A stretch of 6,007 nt of DNA from Erysipelotrichaceae bacterium. GTDB taxonomy: Bacteria; Bacillota_I; Bacilli_A; Erysipelotrichales; Erysipelotrichaceae. The position numbers and the translations under genes were made by a program. Under the pieces are notes generated by a model that was not told the DNA's origin, did no database searches, and saw nothing but the letters and a program-made list of their open reading frames with translations. Below, in pieces: positions 1-5,303 of this stretch. The stretch spans positions 1-6,007 of the forward strand of contig JAFZQL010000095.1 in the NCBI GenBank assembly GCA_017620435.1, in the 5' to 3' direction. Position 1 is the first letter of the stretch. Every line of letters starts with the position of its first letter.

Positions 1-39
1 CACATCGTCAATTAAATTTTTATTCTCTTCATTAGTCAT
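1..39 (-). CDS. Unknown protein, N-terminal 13 codons only
   Basis: The ATG at 37-39 (minus strand) opens a frame reading MTNEENKNLIDDV that runs off the window edge. A GGAG Shine-Dalgarno lies at 47-50, 7 nt upstream, which is the main reason to call it real. The peptide is too short and too polar to assign to a family. It does not look like the start of the BMP-type ABC transporter ATPase that often follows a BMP lipoprotein gene. It lies downstream of the lipoprotein gene on the same strand, but a strong terminator separates them. It would therefore need readthrough or its own promoter, and I see no convincing promoter in the short gap. Confidence 0.6.
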   Translation of the reverse strand, partial: MTNEENKNLIDDV

Positions 40-60
40 ATTCTTTCTCCGAATACGTGA

Positions 61-99
61 TAAATAAAAACAAGATAGCCAGATTGCCTGGCTATCTTG
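61..99 (-). terminator. Rho-independent terminator of the BMP lipoprotein gene
   Basis: A perfect 12-bp stem (88-99 paired with 71-82) with a 5-nt loop is followed on the minus strand by TTTTTATTTA (70 to 61). It begins about 20 nt after the lipoprotein stop codon. The other strand has no T-run after the stem, so it acts on minus-strand transcripts only. The Shine-Dalgarno of the next gene follows within about 12 nt of the T-run. Confidence 0.9.
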
Positions 100-120
100 C
101 ATAGTAAAATCTCTGATCGA

Positions 121-1266
121 TTACTGAGCTGGTTCAGCCTTTGCTAATTCAGCGTCGATGTAATCCTGAGTAGCGCCTACAGCTGTGCCTACAGGGATTT
201 CGCCCTTGAGCAGCTTAGCGACGATTTCCTGATACTGAGCGTATACTTCAGGCATGCCTTCCTTGACTGTCTTGTTGAAGACATCGGTTTCAAGCATCTC
301 GAGGTAGCCGGTATCGAAGTCGAAGCTGTTGTTAACGCCCCAAACGACTGTGCCGTCATAGATCGTCTTCAGACCATCATAGATGGCATAACCGAACTGT
401 TTTACAGCGGAAGAAACCGTGTATTCAGCCTGTTCCGGATGAGAGATCTGCAGCTGGCCGGAGTGGTCTGTATCAACACCGAACGCATACTTCTGCATTG
501 TGTAAGCAGCATCACAGACACCGAATGAAGCAGGAGCACAAACACCGAATACGATGTCGGCACCGGCGTTGTACTGGTCGATAGCGAGCTCTTTTGCCAG
601 AGCGGTATTCTGCCAGTCACCAACGTAAGCATACTTAACGGCGATTTCAGGATCTACATAATGAGCACCCTGGATGTAGCCGATGAGGAAGTCATCGATA
701 GCAGTAACATGTCCGCCACCTACGAAGCCCAGGACTTTGTCTTCATTTGTCAGACCTAAGCCTGATTCAGTCATCAGACCGCCAAGAGCGCCGGCAGCGA
801 ATGCCAGAGTATTCTGCTTGCAGAGGTAAGAAGAAACGTTCTTCTTGAGTTCAGGATAAGTGTCGAAGTCGATCGTGCAGTCGAAAGCCATGAACTTGAT
901 GTTAGGGAATTCAAGGCCGGCCTGTTCAACGTACTCTTCCAGGTTCCAGTAACCGGTAATGACAACGTCATACTTGCCGGAGCCGCAGAGTTCTGTCAGC
1001 TGAGCAGCGATACGGCTGTCATCGTTGTTTAACTCGAATGTTTCAACTGTTGAACCTGTTTCATCACAGAACTGTTTGATTCCTTCATAAACCAGGTCTT
1101 CGCATGATAAGCTGCCGAGTGACTGAGAAACGAACTGTAAGATTCTGAGAGGTTTGCCGGTCAGATCTACTTCCTCAGGAGCAGGTGCAGGTTCTTCTTT
1201 GCCGCCGCAGCCAGCCAGTGTGAGAACCATCAGGACTGCCAGCAGCACTGCTAAAAGTTTTTTCAT
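121..1266 (-). CDS. BMP-family ABC transporter substrate-binding lipoprotein
   Basis: This 381-residue protein is probably the extracytoplasmic solute receptor of an ABC importer. BMP (Bmp/PnrA, Pfam Bmp-type) proteins usually bind nucleosides, but the ligand here is not proven. The N terminus is a lipoprotein signal peptide: KK at 2-3, a hydrophobic core at 4-18, and lipobox LAGC with Cys20 as the lipidation site, followed by a Pro/Glu-rich tether to about residue 33. The mature part shows periplasmic-binding-fold features typical of BMP proteins: NVSSYLCKQNTLAFAAGALGG around 143-163, VLGFVGGG at 178-185, IGYIQGAHYVDPEIAVKYAYVGDW around 195-218, and NAGADIVFGVCAPASFGV around 233-250. The start at 1266 is chosen over an in-frame ATG at 1476 because it has AAGGAG 5 nt upstream and begins the signal peptide directly. 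No permease or ATPase gene is visible. The mature protein has seven cysteines besides the lipidated one, which is many for an exported protein. Confidence 0.93.
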   Translation of the reverse strand: MKKLLAVLLAVLMVLTLAGCGGKEEPAPAPEEVDLTGKPLRILQFVSQSLGSLSCEDLVYEGIKQFCDETGSTVETFELNNDDSRIAAQLTELCGSGKYDVVITGYWNLEEYVEQAGLEFPNIKFMAFDCTIDFDTYPELKKNVSSYLCKQNTLAFAAGALGGLMTESGLGLTNEDKVLGFVGGGHVTAIDDFLIGYIQGAHYVDPEIAVKYAYVGDWQNTALAKELAIDQYNAGADIVFGVCAPASFGVCDAAYTMQKYAFGVDTDHSGQLQISHPEQAEYTVSSAVKQFGYAIYDGLKTIYDGTVVWGVNNSFDFDTGYLEMLETDVFNKTVKEGMPEVYAQYQEIVAKLLKGEIPVGTAVGATQDYIDAELAKAEPAQ

Positions 1267-1286
1267 AATTTCTCCTTCTTGATCAT
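1263..1286 (-). CDS. Putative 7-codon upstream ORF coupled to the lipoprotein gene
   Basis: This reads MIKKEKL and then TGA. It has its own Shine-Dalgarno AAGGAG at 1292-1297 with 5-nt spacing. Its stop codon overlaps the lipoprotein start codon as ATGA, the classic arrangement for translational coupling. The lipoprotein's own AAGGAG (1272-1277) lies inside this mini-ORF. A TGA four codons upstream in the same frame means the mini-ORF cannot extend further. It may be a leader peptide or a chance product of two closely spaced AAGGAG motifs. The sequence shows the arrangement; translation is inference. Confidence 0.35.
   Translation of the reverse strand: MIKKEKL
1272..1277 (-). promoter_or_regulatory. 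Ribosome binding site of the BMP lipoprotein
   Basis: AAGGAG on the minus strand, 5 nt before the ATG at 1264-1266. It fixes the start at the signal-peptide methionine rather than at the in-frame ATG 70 codons upstream. Confidence 0.85.
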
Positions 1287-1315
1287 AAATACTCCTTGTC
1301 ACAGTATTCTGATCA
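1280..1315 (-). promoter_or_regulatory. Hairpin upstream of the lipoprotein start, overlapping the mini-ORF start
   Basis: In the transcript, AATACT (1308-1303) pairs with AGTATT (1293-1288) around a 9-nt loop. The outer TGATCA at 1315-1310 and 1285-1280 pair across a small internal loop, giving 12 base pairs in total. The mini-ORF's AAGGAG spans the loop and the 3' arm, and its AUG sits at the edge of the outer stem, so folding would hide that start. The lipoprotein's own Shine-Dalgarno lies just outside the stem. The structure is seen; a regulatory role is inferred. Confidence 0.45.
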
Positions 1316-1517
1316 CCCTTTCTTATTTGCGCCTTCTCTTGATAGATCTGAAAGTTCAAACATCTGTTAGCGCTTTCAGCATGGGATAAAAAAATATGTT
1401 TCCGGTCCGGCTTTAGAAGATGACAAGCTTCTTCCTTTGCTTTCCCGCCGATCTGCAGCGATTGCCGATCACACATTTTTCTTTATTCCTCTGGTAACAA
1501 TACAAAGGCTTAATTCC

Positions 1518-1545
1518 ATTTTATCACACAATTTTCACAAAACAA
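1518..1545 (-). promoter_or_regulatory. Promoter of the BMP lipoprotein gene
   Basis: The minus strand carries TTGTTT (1545-1540), a 16-nt spacer, and TAAAAT (1523-1518). A TG one base before the -10 makes it an extended -10. This fits a housekeeping sigma-A-type promoter. It lies just downstream of the purD terminator, so the lipoprotein gene is its own unit. Confidence 0.65.
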
Positions 1546-1560
1546 CATGGATAGATATTA

Positions 1561-1596
1561 AATGTTTATAAATTAAAAGCAGGCATTTCTGCCTGC
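1561..1596 (-). terminator. Rho-independent terminator of purD
   Basis: On the minus strand, GCAGGCA (1596-1590), a GAAA tetraloop, and TGCCTGC (1585-1579) are followed by TTTTAATTTAT. It starts about 10 nt after the purD stop codon. A 7-bp GC-rich stem with a stable tetraloop and T-rich tail is a good intrinsic terminator. Confidence 0.85.
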
Positions 1597-1605
1597 CTTG
1601 TTTCT

Positions 1606-2874
1606 TTATTCTTTTACCGCTTTCAGGGCTCTCTGACCGATATCGTGACGGTAGTACTGATTGTCGAAATGTACCTTCTCAACAACGCCGTAGGCATTCT
1701 TCAGCGCCTCTTCCAGGGTATCGCCGATTCCCGAACATCCCAGCACTCTGCCGCCGTTTGTCAGCAGCTTTCCATCCTCCAGTTTCGCTCCGGCAACGAA
1801 GACCATATCGGATACTTCATCCGGGATCGTGATCTCGTAGCCTTTCTCGTAGTGCTCCGGATAGCCTTCCGACGCCATGATGACGCAGGCCGCCTTTTTG
1901 TCCATGAACTTCACTTCCGTTTCCGCCAGAGTTCCGTATGTCGTTGCCTGCATGATCGTGAGCAGATCGCTCTCCAGCAGAGGCAGTACGACCTGAGTCT
2001 CCGGATCGCCGAAACGGCTGTTGTATTCGACGACTTTCGGACCGTCCTTGGTGATCATCAGTCCGAAGTAGAGACATCCTTTGAAGGTTCTTCCTTCCTT
2101 GTTCAGGGCTTCGATCGTCGGCAGGAAGATCTTTTCCATGCAGACATCGGCAACTTCTTTTGTATAGTACGGATTCGGGGCGATCGTTCCCATACCGCCG
2201 GTATTGAGACCTTCGTCGTTGTCGCGGGCTCTCTTGTGGTCCATCGACGACACCATCGGCTTCACGACTTTACCGTCAGTGAAGGAAAGAACGGTAACTT
2301 CCGGTCCTTCCATGAATTCTTCGATGACGATCTGATTGCCGCTGGCACCGAACTGCTTATCCAGCATGATGCTTCTGACCGCATCTGCCGCTTCTTCTCT
2401 GCTCATGGCGATAATGACACCTTTCCCTAAAGCCAGACCGTCGGCCTTGACGACTGTCGGGATCGGACAGGTCTTGACATATTCCAGAGCCTTTTCTGCA
2501 TCGTCAAAGGTCTCGTAGGCTGCCGTAGGAATGCCGTACTTCTTCATCAGATTCTTGGAGAAGACCTTGCTTCCTTCGATGATAGCCGCGTCCCTGTTCG
2601 GACCGAAGGCGGGTATGCCTGCTTCATTCAAAGCATCCACCACACCCAGAACCAGCGGATCATCCTGTCCTACCGCTACGTAATCGATCTTGTTTTCTGT
2701 ACAGAATTTCACGATCCCTTCAATGTCCTTCGCTCCCACCGGAACGCAGACCGCATCCGCCGCGATGCCTCCGTTGCCAGGCAGGGCATAGATCGTTTCA
2801 ACCTGAGGGTTCTCTTTGATCTTCTTGATAATGGCGTGTTCTCTTCCGCCGCTTCCAACTACCGCAATCTTCAT
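1606..2874 (-). CDS. purD: Phosphoribosylamine-glycine ligase (GAR synthetase)
   Basis: PurD joins glycine to 5-phosphoribosylamine using ATP, the second step of de novo purine synthesis, in the cytoplasm. The 422-residue length matches the family. From the chosen start, domains run in order: an N-terminal domain with GSGGREHA (7-14); the GPNRDAAIIEGSK linker (91-103); an ATP-grasp core with PTVVKADGLALGKGV (139-153), EEFMEGPEVTV (185-195) and DHKRARDNDEGLNTGGMGT (212-230); the metal/ATP motif VVEYNSRFGDPETQ (281-294); and a C-terminal domain with GYPEHYEKGYEI (337-348). All landmark motifs look intact. The loop usually reading GPExPL is GQDDPL (69-74), a variation outside the ATP-grasp core. 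The start at 2874 is preferred over 2880 because AGGAGG directly abuts the 2880 ATG but sits 6 nt from the 2874 ATG. The gene has its own promoter and terminator rather than lying in a pur operon. Confidence 0.97.
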   Translation of the reverse strand: MKIAVVGSGGREHAIIKKIKENPQVETIYALPGNGGIAADAVCVPVGAKDIEGIVKFCTENKIDYVAVGQDDPLVLGVVDALNEAGIPAFGPNRDAAIIEGSKVFSKNLMKKYGIPTAAYETFDDAEKALEYVKTCPIPTVVKADGLALGKGVIIAMSREEAADAVRSIMLDKQFGASGNQIVIEEFMEGPEVTVLSFTDGKVVKPMVSSMDHKRARDNDEGLNTGGMGTIAPNPYYTKEVADVCMEKIFLPTIEALNKEGRTFKGCLYFGLMITKDGPKVVEYNSRFGDPETQVVLPLLESDLLTIMQATTYGTLAETEVKFMDKKAACVIMASEGYPEHYEKGYEITIPDEVSDMVFVAGAKLEDGKLLTNGGRVLGCSGIGDTLEEALKNAYGVVEKVHFDNQYYRHDIGQRALKAVKE

Positions 2875-2880
2875 ATTCAT

Positions 2881-2886
2881 CCTCCT
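2881..2886 (-). promoter_or_regulatory. Ribosome binding site that decides the purD start
   Basis: A full AGGAGG on the minus strand. It touches the ATG at 2880 (0-nt spacing) but is 6 nt from the ATG at 2874, so initiation should occur at 2874. The protein then begins MKIAVVGSGG, the usual PurD N terminus. Confidence 0.85.
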
Positions 2887-2916
2887 GCTTTCAGCTTTTC
2901 TGTCTGTTACGCTTTC

Positions 2917-2944
2917 ATTATATCTTATTAGAGAAGATTATCGA
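2917..2944 (-). promoter_or_regulatory. Promoter of purD
   Basis: A perfect -10 TATAAT (2922-2917) sits 16 nt downstream of a -35-like TCGATA (2944-2939, 4 of 6 matching TTGACA). The predicted leader is about 35 nt, too short for a riboswitch. I saw no PurR-box-like inverted repeat. Confidence 0.65.
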
Positions 2945-2955
2945 CTCTCTCTTTA

Positions 2956-2964
2956 TGATATACT
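2956..2964 (+). promoter_or_regulatory. Extended -10 promoter of the deformylase-methyltransferase gene
   Basis: TG-A-TATACT gives an extended -10 element. No good -35 hexamer stands at 16-18 nt upstream, which extended -10 promoters tolerate. The predicted start near 2971 leaves a leader of about 22 nt that contains the ribosome binding site. It lies back to back with the purD promoter. Confidence 0.55.
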
Positions 2965-2978
2965 GACATCGAAGCAGG

Positions 2979-2985
2979 AAGGGAG
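2979..2985 (+). promoter_or_regulatory. Ribosome binding site of the deformylase-methyltransferase gene
   Basis: AAGGGAG, 7 nt before the ATG at 2993. It sets the start at 2993. The frame stays open upstream to 2816, but that stretch is antisense to purD and contains its promoter. Confidence 0.8.
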
Positions 2986-2992
2986 ACATATC

Positions 2993-4168
2993 ATGATTAG
3001 AGAGATCGTTACCTACGATATTCACCGGAAAGACAATCCTGAAGTACTGACAAACAAGACCAGGAAGGTCAAAGACTTTCATGCGGAAGAAACAGTAGAA
3101 TGTATCACGGATCTGAACGATACGCTGGATGAACTGATCAGAAAAGAAGGAAACAAACGGGGAGCCATCGGACTATCCGCAACCCAGATCGGCATAGATC
3201 TGGCCATCTCTGCCGTTACCCTGGGAAATCAGCGCTATATCCTGATCAATCCTGTTCTGATAGAAGAAAAAGGAAAACAGAGACTTTTCCGTATCGGCTG
3301 TTTCTCGCTGTATGAATACAGGGCCATGGTCCGATACAACGACGATATCGTGATCGCCTATTACGATCCGCAGGGAAACAGACAGAAACTTGCCTTGAAA
3401 GGAGACCAGTCCTGCGTCGTTCAGCACGAAATGGATCATCTGATCGGCGATCTTCTGTTTGAAAGACTGGAAAACAAGGAAAAGGATCTCTTCATTCCAA
3501 GAGAAGCCATGTACAGAGACGGAAGCGTTCCGATCGAAAACCACGGAGATATCTTTGAATCTCTGCGCAGCAAGGGCTTTACCAAGGTCATCTCTCCTGC
3601 CGTCTGGTACGGTTCTCTGTTCAACGACTATACCGATTATTTCGCCTACGTAGAAAAGACAGCCAACGAATATACTTATCTCCTGGATCTGGTCAGAAGA
3701 TACACCCCGGAAAAAGGAAGGATCATCGAAGCCGGAAACGGAACATCCGCTTTGTCTGTCGCCTTAAGCAGAAACGGATATGAGGTCCTTTACTGCGGAT
3801 CCGATGCGGACATGCTGGAACTGGCAAAACGGATCAATGAGACAAACGGTACTTCCGTATCCTATCAGCAGAACGATATCTACCGCCTTCCATACGATGA
3901 TGAACATGCGGATACGGTATTCTCCTATGAAGTGCTTGAAACACTAAACAATGCGGAGCTGGCTTCCGCTCTGGAAGAAGGACTCAGAGTCGCCAACGCC
4001 TATGTCTTCCTGGTTCCGACGATCGCGATCGTCGCCAATACCCTGAGAGGAAACGAACGCCTTAGAAGCGTTGATGAATGGATCGCATTCATTGAGAAAG
4101 AAGGCCATCGGATCAAGGAATACAAGGAATTCGACAACGGCGGATACGTCATCTTCGTCATCGCTTAA
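2993..4168 (+). CDS. Peptide-deformylase-like / SAM-dependent methyltransferase fusion protein
   Basis: This 391-residue cytoplasmic protein has two enzyme-like domains. Residues 1 to about 170 resemble peptide deformylase (PDF), the metalloenzyme that removes formyl from N-formylmethionine. The three PDF motifs are present in order: GAIGLSATQ (57-65, motif 1), IGCFS (101-105, motif 2, usually EGCLS) and QHEMDH (144-149, motif 3). The metal ligands Cys103, His145 and His149 and the catalytic Glu146 are all retained. Residues from about 200 form a class I Rossmann methyltransferase: SAM-binding loop IIEAGNGTSAL (244-254), acidic residue after strand 2 around D271-D273 in CGSDADML, QNDIYRLPY (293-301), and DTVFSYEVLETL (307-318). 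Ordinary PDFs end near 150-190 residues, so the C-terminal half is an addition, not a readthrough. The gene has its own promoter, ribosome site and terminator. The substrate is unknown, and a housekeeping def gene is probably elsewhere. Domain calls are fairly sure; function is not. Confidence 0.85.
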   Translation: MIREIVTYDIHRKDNPEVLTNKTRKVKDFHAEETVECITDLNDTLDELIRKEGNKRGAIGLSATQIGIDLAISAVTLGNQRYILINPVLIEEKGKQRLFRIGCFSLYEYRAMVRYNDDIVIAYYDPQGNRQKLALKGDQSCVVQHEMDHLIGDLLFERLENKEKDLFIPREAMYRDGSVPIENHGDIFESLRSKGFTKVISPAVWYGSLFNDYTDYFAYVEKTANEYTYLLDLVRRYTPEKGRIIEAGNGTSALSVALSRNGYEVLYCGSDADMLELAKRINETNGTSVSYQQNDIYRLPYDDEHADTVFSYEVLETLNNAELASALEEGLRVANAYVFLVPTIAIVANTLRGNERLRSVDEWIAFIEKEGHRIKEYKEFDNGGYVIFVIA

Positions 4169-4170
4169 TT

Positions 4171-4206
4171 CATATAAAAACAGCCCTCAGGCTGTTTTTG
4201 TTTTTT
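4171..4206. terminator. Bidirectional terminator between convergent genes
   Basis: A perfect 10-bp stem, AAAAACAGCC (4176-4185) with GGCTGTTTTT (4190-4199), has a 4-nt loop. On the plus strand it ends in TTTTTGTTTTTT; on the minus strand it ends in TTTTTATATG. It serves both the deformylase-methyltransferase gene and the amidotransferase operon. The amidotransferase stop codon (4187-4189) lies in the loop, so its last codons form one arm of the stem. Confidence 0.92.
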
Positions 4207-4753
4207 CAATGATTCGCAGATAGTTCCGGAAGATCTCATCCCCGTATTCATTTCCCTTGTCCTCCGGATGAAACTGTACGGTGTAGATCTTTTTCTCTAT
4301 GTTCTGAGAAGCTGCATAGAAACATCTCTCACTTTCGGCGATCTTTTCAAATCCTTCCGCCAGTCTGACGACTTCATCATTATGATGCATGCTGACGATA
4401 TGCGATGCAGGCAGCCCTTCAAACAAAGGGGATTCCTTCGTATCGATCCTGACCGGCTCATCTTCCGGCGTCTTTGATCTGACGACTTCTCCTTTCAGCA
4501 TGTAGTGTACCAGCTGGTGGCCGTAGCAGATCCCCAGGATCGGCTTGCCGCATGTAAACAGACTTCCGTCCGCCTGTTTTCCGCCTTCAAAGACCGTATC
4601 GTAGCTTCCGGTAAAGATCATCCCGTCATATTCCTCAAGCGCATCGCTTTTCGTGTCATGAGGAAAATAGGCGTATTCCGCTCCGACTCTTTCCAGAGCT
4701 TCTCCGATCTTGTTGGTAAAGAGACTTCTGAAATCAATGATCGCAATTTTCAT
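4187..4753 (-). CDS. Stand-alone class I glutamine amidotransferase, GMP-synthase-subunit-like
   Basis: This 188-residue protein is predicted to hydrolyse glutamine and release ammonia. The class I triad is visible: nucleophile Cys76 in GKPILGICYGHQLV (69-82), and His162 and Glu164 in YTVQFHPE (157-164). HHNDEVVRL (123-131) and the EYGDEIFRNYL ending (169-179) resemble the glutaminase part of GMP synthase. The size matches the separate GuaA glutaminase subunit of archaea. No ATP-pyrophosphatase domain follows. It could also be a glutamine- or gamma-glutamyl-hydrolysing relative with another partner. The start at 4753 has a GGAAA-type ribosome site about 8 nt upstream; the extra 19 codons upstream are the reading-frame shadow of the preceding gene. 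The start overlaps the upstream CDP-alcohol phosphatidyltransferase gene by 20 nt, so translation is probably coupled. The last codons lie within the terminator hairpin. Confidence 0.85.
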   Translation of the reverse strand: MKIAIIDFRSLFTNKIGEALERVGAEYAYFPHDTKSDALEEYDGMIFTGSYDTVFEGGKQADGSLFTCGKPILGICYGHQLVHYMLKGEVVRSKTPEDEPVRIDTKESPLFEGLPASHIVSMHHNDEVVRLAEGFEKIAESERCFYAASQNIEKKIYTVQFHPEDKGNEYGDEIFRNYLRIIEKTKTA

Positions 4754-5264
4754 CTTTGTTTCCTTTCCTGAATATATATACCGTTTCACTGATCGAAGCG
4801 GCGTAGCCAAGAGCCAGGTTAAACAGACAGTAGGCCGTCAGATACCGGCTTCCCGCCATGAAAGGCAGAAAGAACATGACCAGTCCGGTAATCTTGTTGA
4901 TATAGGTATGCCTACTGACAAGTGTCTTCTTGATGAAGCCTCCCGCGATATACAGCAGTATCCGGTAGAAGATGATCGCATTGATCAGGACCGGTACATA
5001 GGCTGAAGTGTTGCTGTGCAGATAAGGCCAGATCTTGTACAGCATCGCACTGTAGAAAAACAGATCGGACACGGAATCCAATTTGGAACCGAAAGAACTT
5101 GCCGTCCCGGTCGAGCGCGCCACAAAGCCGTCCAGAACATCGGAAAGACCGCACCAGACATAGACCATATAAAAAGGTTTTGTCAGTACTTTCAAAAAAA
5201 GAAAGACCACAGTGGCAATGATCCTGGTGAGGGTGATCAGGTTTGCGAGGTTCTTTTTCAACAT
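4734..5264 (-). CDS. CDP-alcohol phosphatidyltransferase family membrane protein
   Basis: These enzymes transfer a phosphatidyl group from CDP-diacylglycerol to an alcohol such as glycerol-3-phosphate, in the membrane. The full catalytic signature DxxDGxxAR-x8-G-xxx-D-xxx-D is present: D42, D45, G46, A49, R50, G59, D63, D67. The 176 residues hold several hydrophobic segments (about 10-25, 30-42, 68-80, 88-110, 123-137, 143-160) and a charged C-terminal tail. The N terminus NLANLITLTRII (5-16) resembles the NxLTxxR opening of PgsA-type enzymes, so phosphatidylglycerophosphate synthase is one possibility, but the alcohol acceptor cannot be read from sequence. It is the first gene of an operon with the overlapping amidotransferase. 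The start is uncertain. The ATG at 5264 has no Shine-Dalgarno at normal spacing, and an AGGAG at 5287-5291 is instead 7 nt from an in-frame ATA (5277-5279), which would add five residues. Confidence 0.9.
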   Translation of the reverse strand: MLKKNLANLITLTRIIATVVFLFLKVLTKPFYMVYVWCGLSDVLDGFVARSTGTASSFGSKLDSVSDLFFYSAMLYKIWPYLHSNTSAYVPVLINAIIFYRILLYIAGGFIKKTLVSRHTYINKITGLVMFFLPFMAGSRYLTAYCLFNLALGYAASISETVYIFRKGNKDENCDH

Positions 5265-5274
5265 ATTACGTATG

Positions 5275-5303
5275 ATTATAACAAATCTCCTATGAAATGT
5301 TAC
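5275..5303 (-). promoter_or_regulatory. Promoter of the phosphatidyltransferase-amidotransferase operon, very close to the start codon
   Basis: A perfect TATAAT (5280-5275) lies 17 nt from GTAACA (5303-5298, 4 of 6 matching TTGACA). Transcription would begin near 5268, only 3-5 nt before the ATG at 5264, giving a near-leaderless mRNA. If this promoter is used, the AGGAG at 5287-5291 is upstream of the transcript and cannot act in translation. Confidence 0.55.

Larger units (their letters stand above)
1267..1511 (-). other. Long 5' leader of the lipoprotein mRNA, no recognised riboswitch
   Basis: From the predicted transcription start near 1511 to the ATG is about 245 nt, much longer than the other leaders in this window. 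The leader includes a perfect 7-bp stem CTGAAAG/CTTTCAG (1379-1373 with 1354-1348, 18-nt loop), two direct copies of GATCGGC about 20 nt apart near 1450-1475, an interrupted repeat CCGGACCGG near 1405-1413, a seven-T run near 1387-1393, and the hairpin at 1280-1315. I looked for the conserved cores of purine, SAM, TPP, lysine, glycine, c-di-GMP, cobalamin and T-box elements and found none. From 1476 the leader is also open in frame with the lipoprotein for 70 codons, which I read as coincidental. Confidence 0.5.

Noticed and set aside
71..99. The perfect inverted repeat as an attachment site or repeat element
   Set aside because: It occurs once, directly after a stop codon, with a T-run on the transcribed side; a terminator explains it fully.
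1335..1344. TATCAAGAGA in the lipoprotein leader, resembling the opening of a SAM riboswitch
   Set aside because: The rest of the SAM-I core (the conserved GG/CC helices and the GAUGAAACC-type segments) does not follow.
1267..1600. Purine riboswitch before the nucleoside-type lipoprotein, expected from its likely ligand
   Set aside because: None of the conserved purine-aptamer loop or junction sequences can be found in the leader.
1645..2430. A 261-codon plus-strand open frame
   Set aside because: It is wholly antisense to purD, whose motifs are intact, and it has no recognisable protein features; a shadow frame.
121..2874. lipoprotein gene and purD as one purine operon
   Set aside because: A terminator (1561-1596) and a separate promoter (1518-1545) lie between them; only proximity and a purine theme link them.
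2816..2992. 59-codon N-terminal extension of the deformylase-methyltransferase
   Set aside because: It overlaps purD antisense and both promoters; the start at 2993 has a good ribosome site and matches the PDF N terminus.
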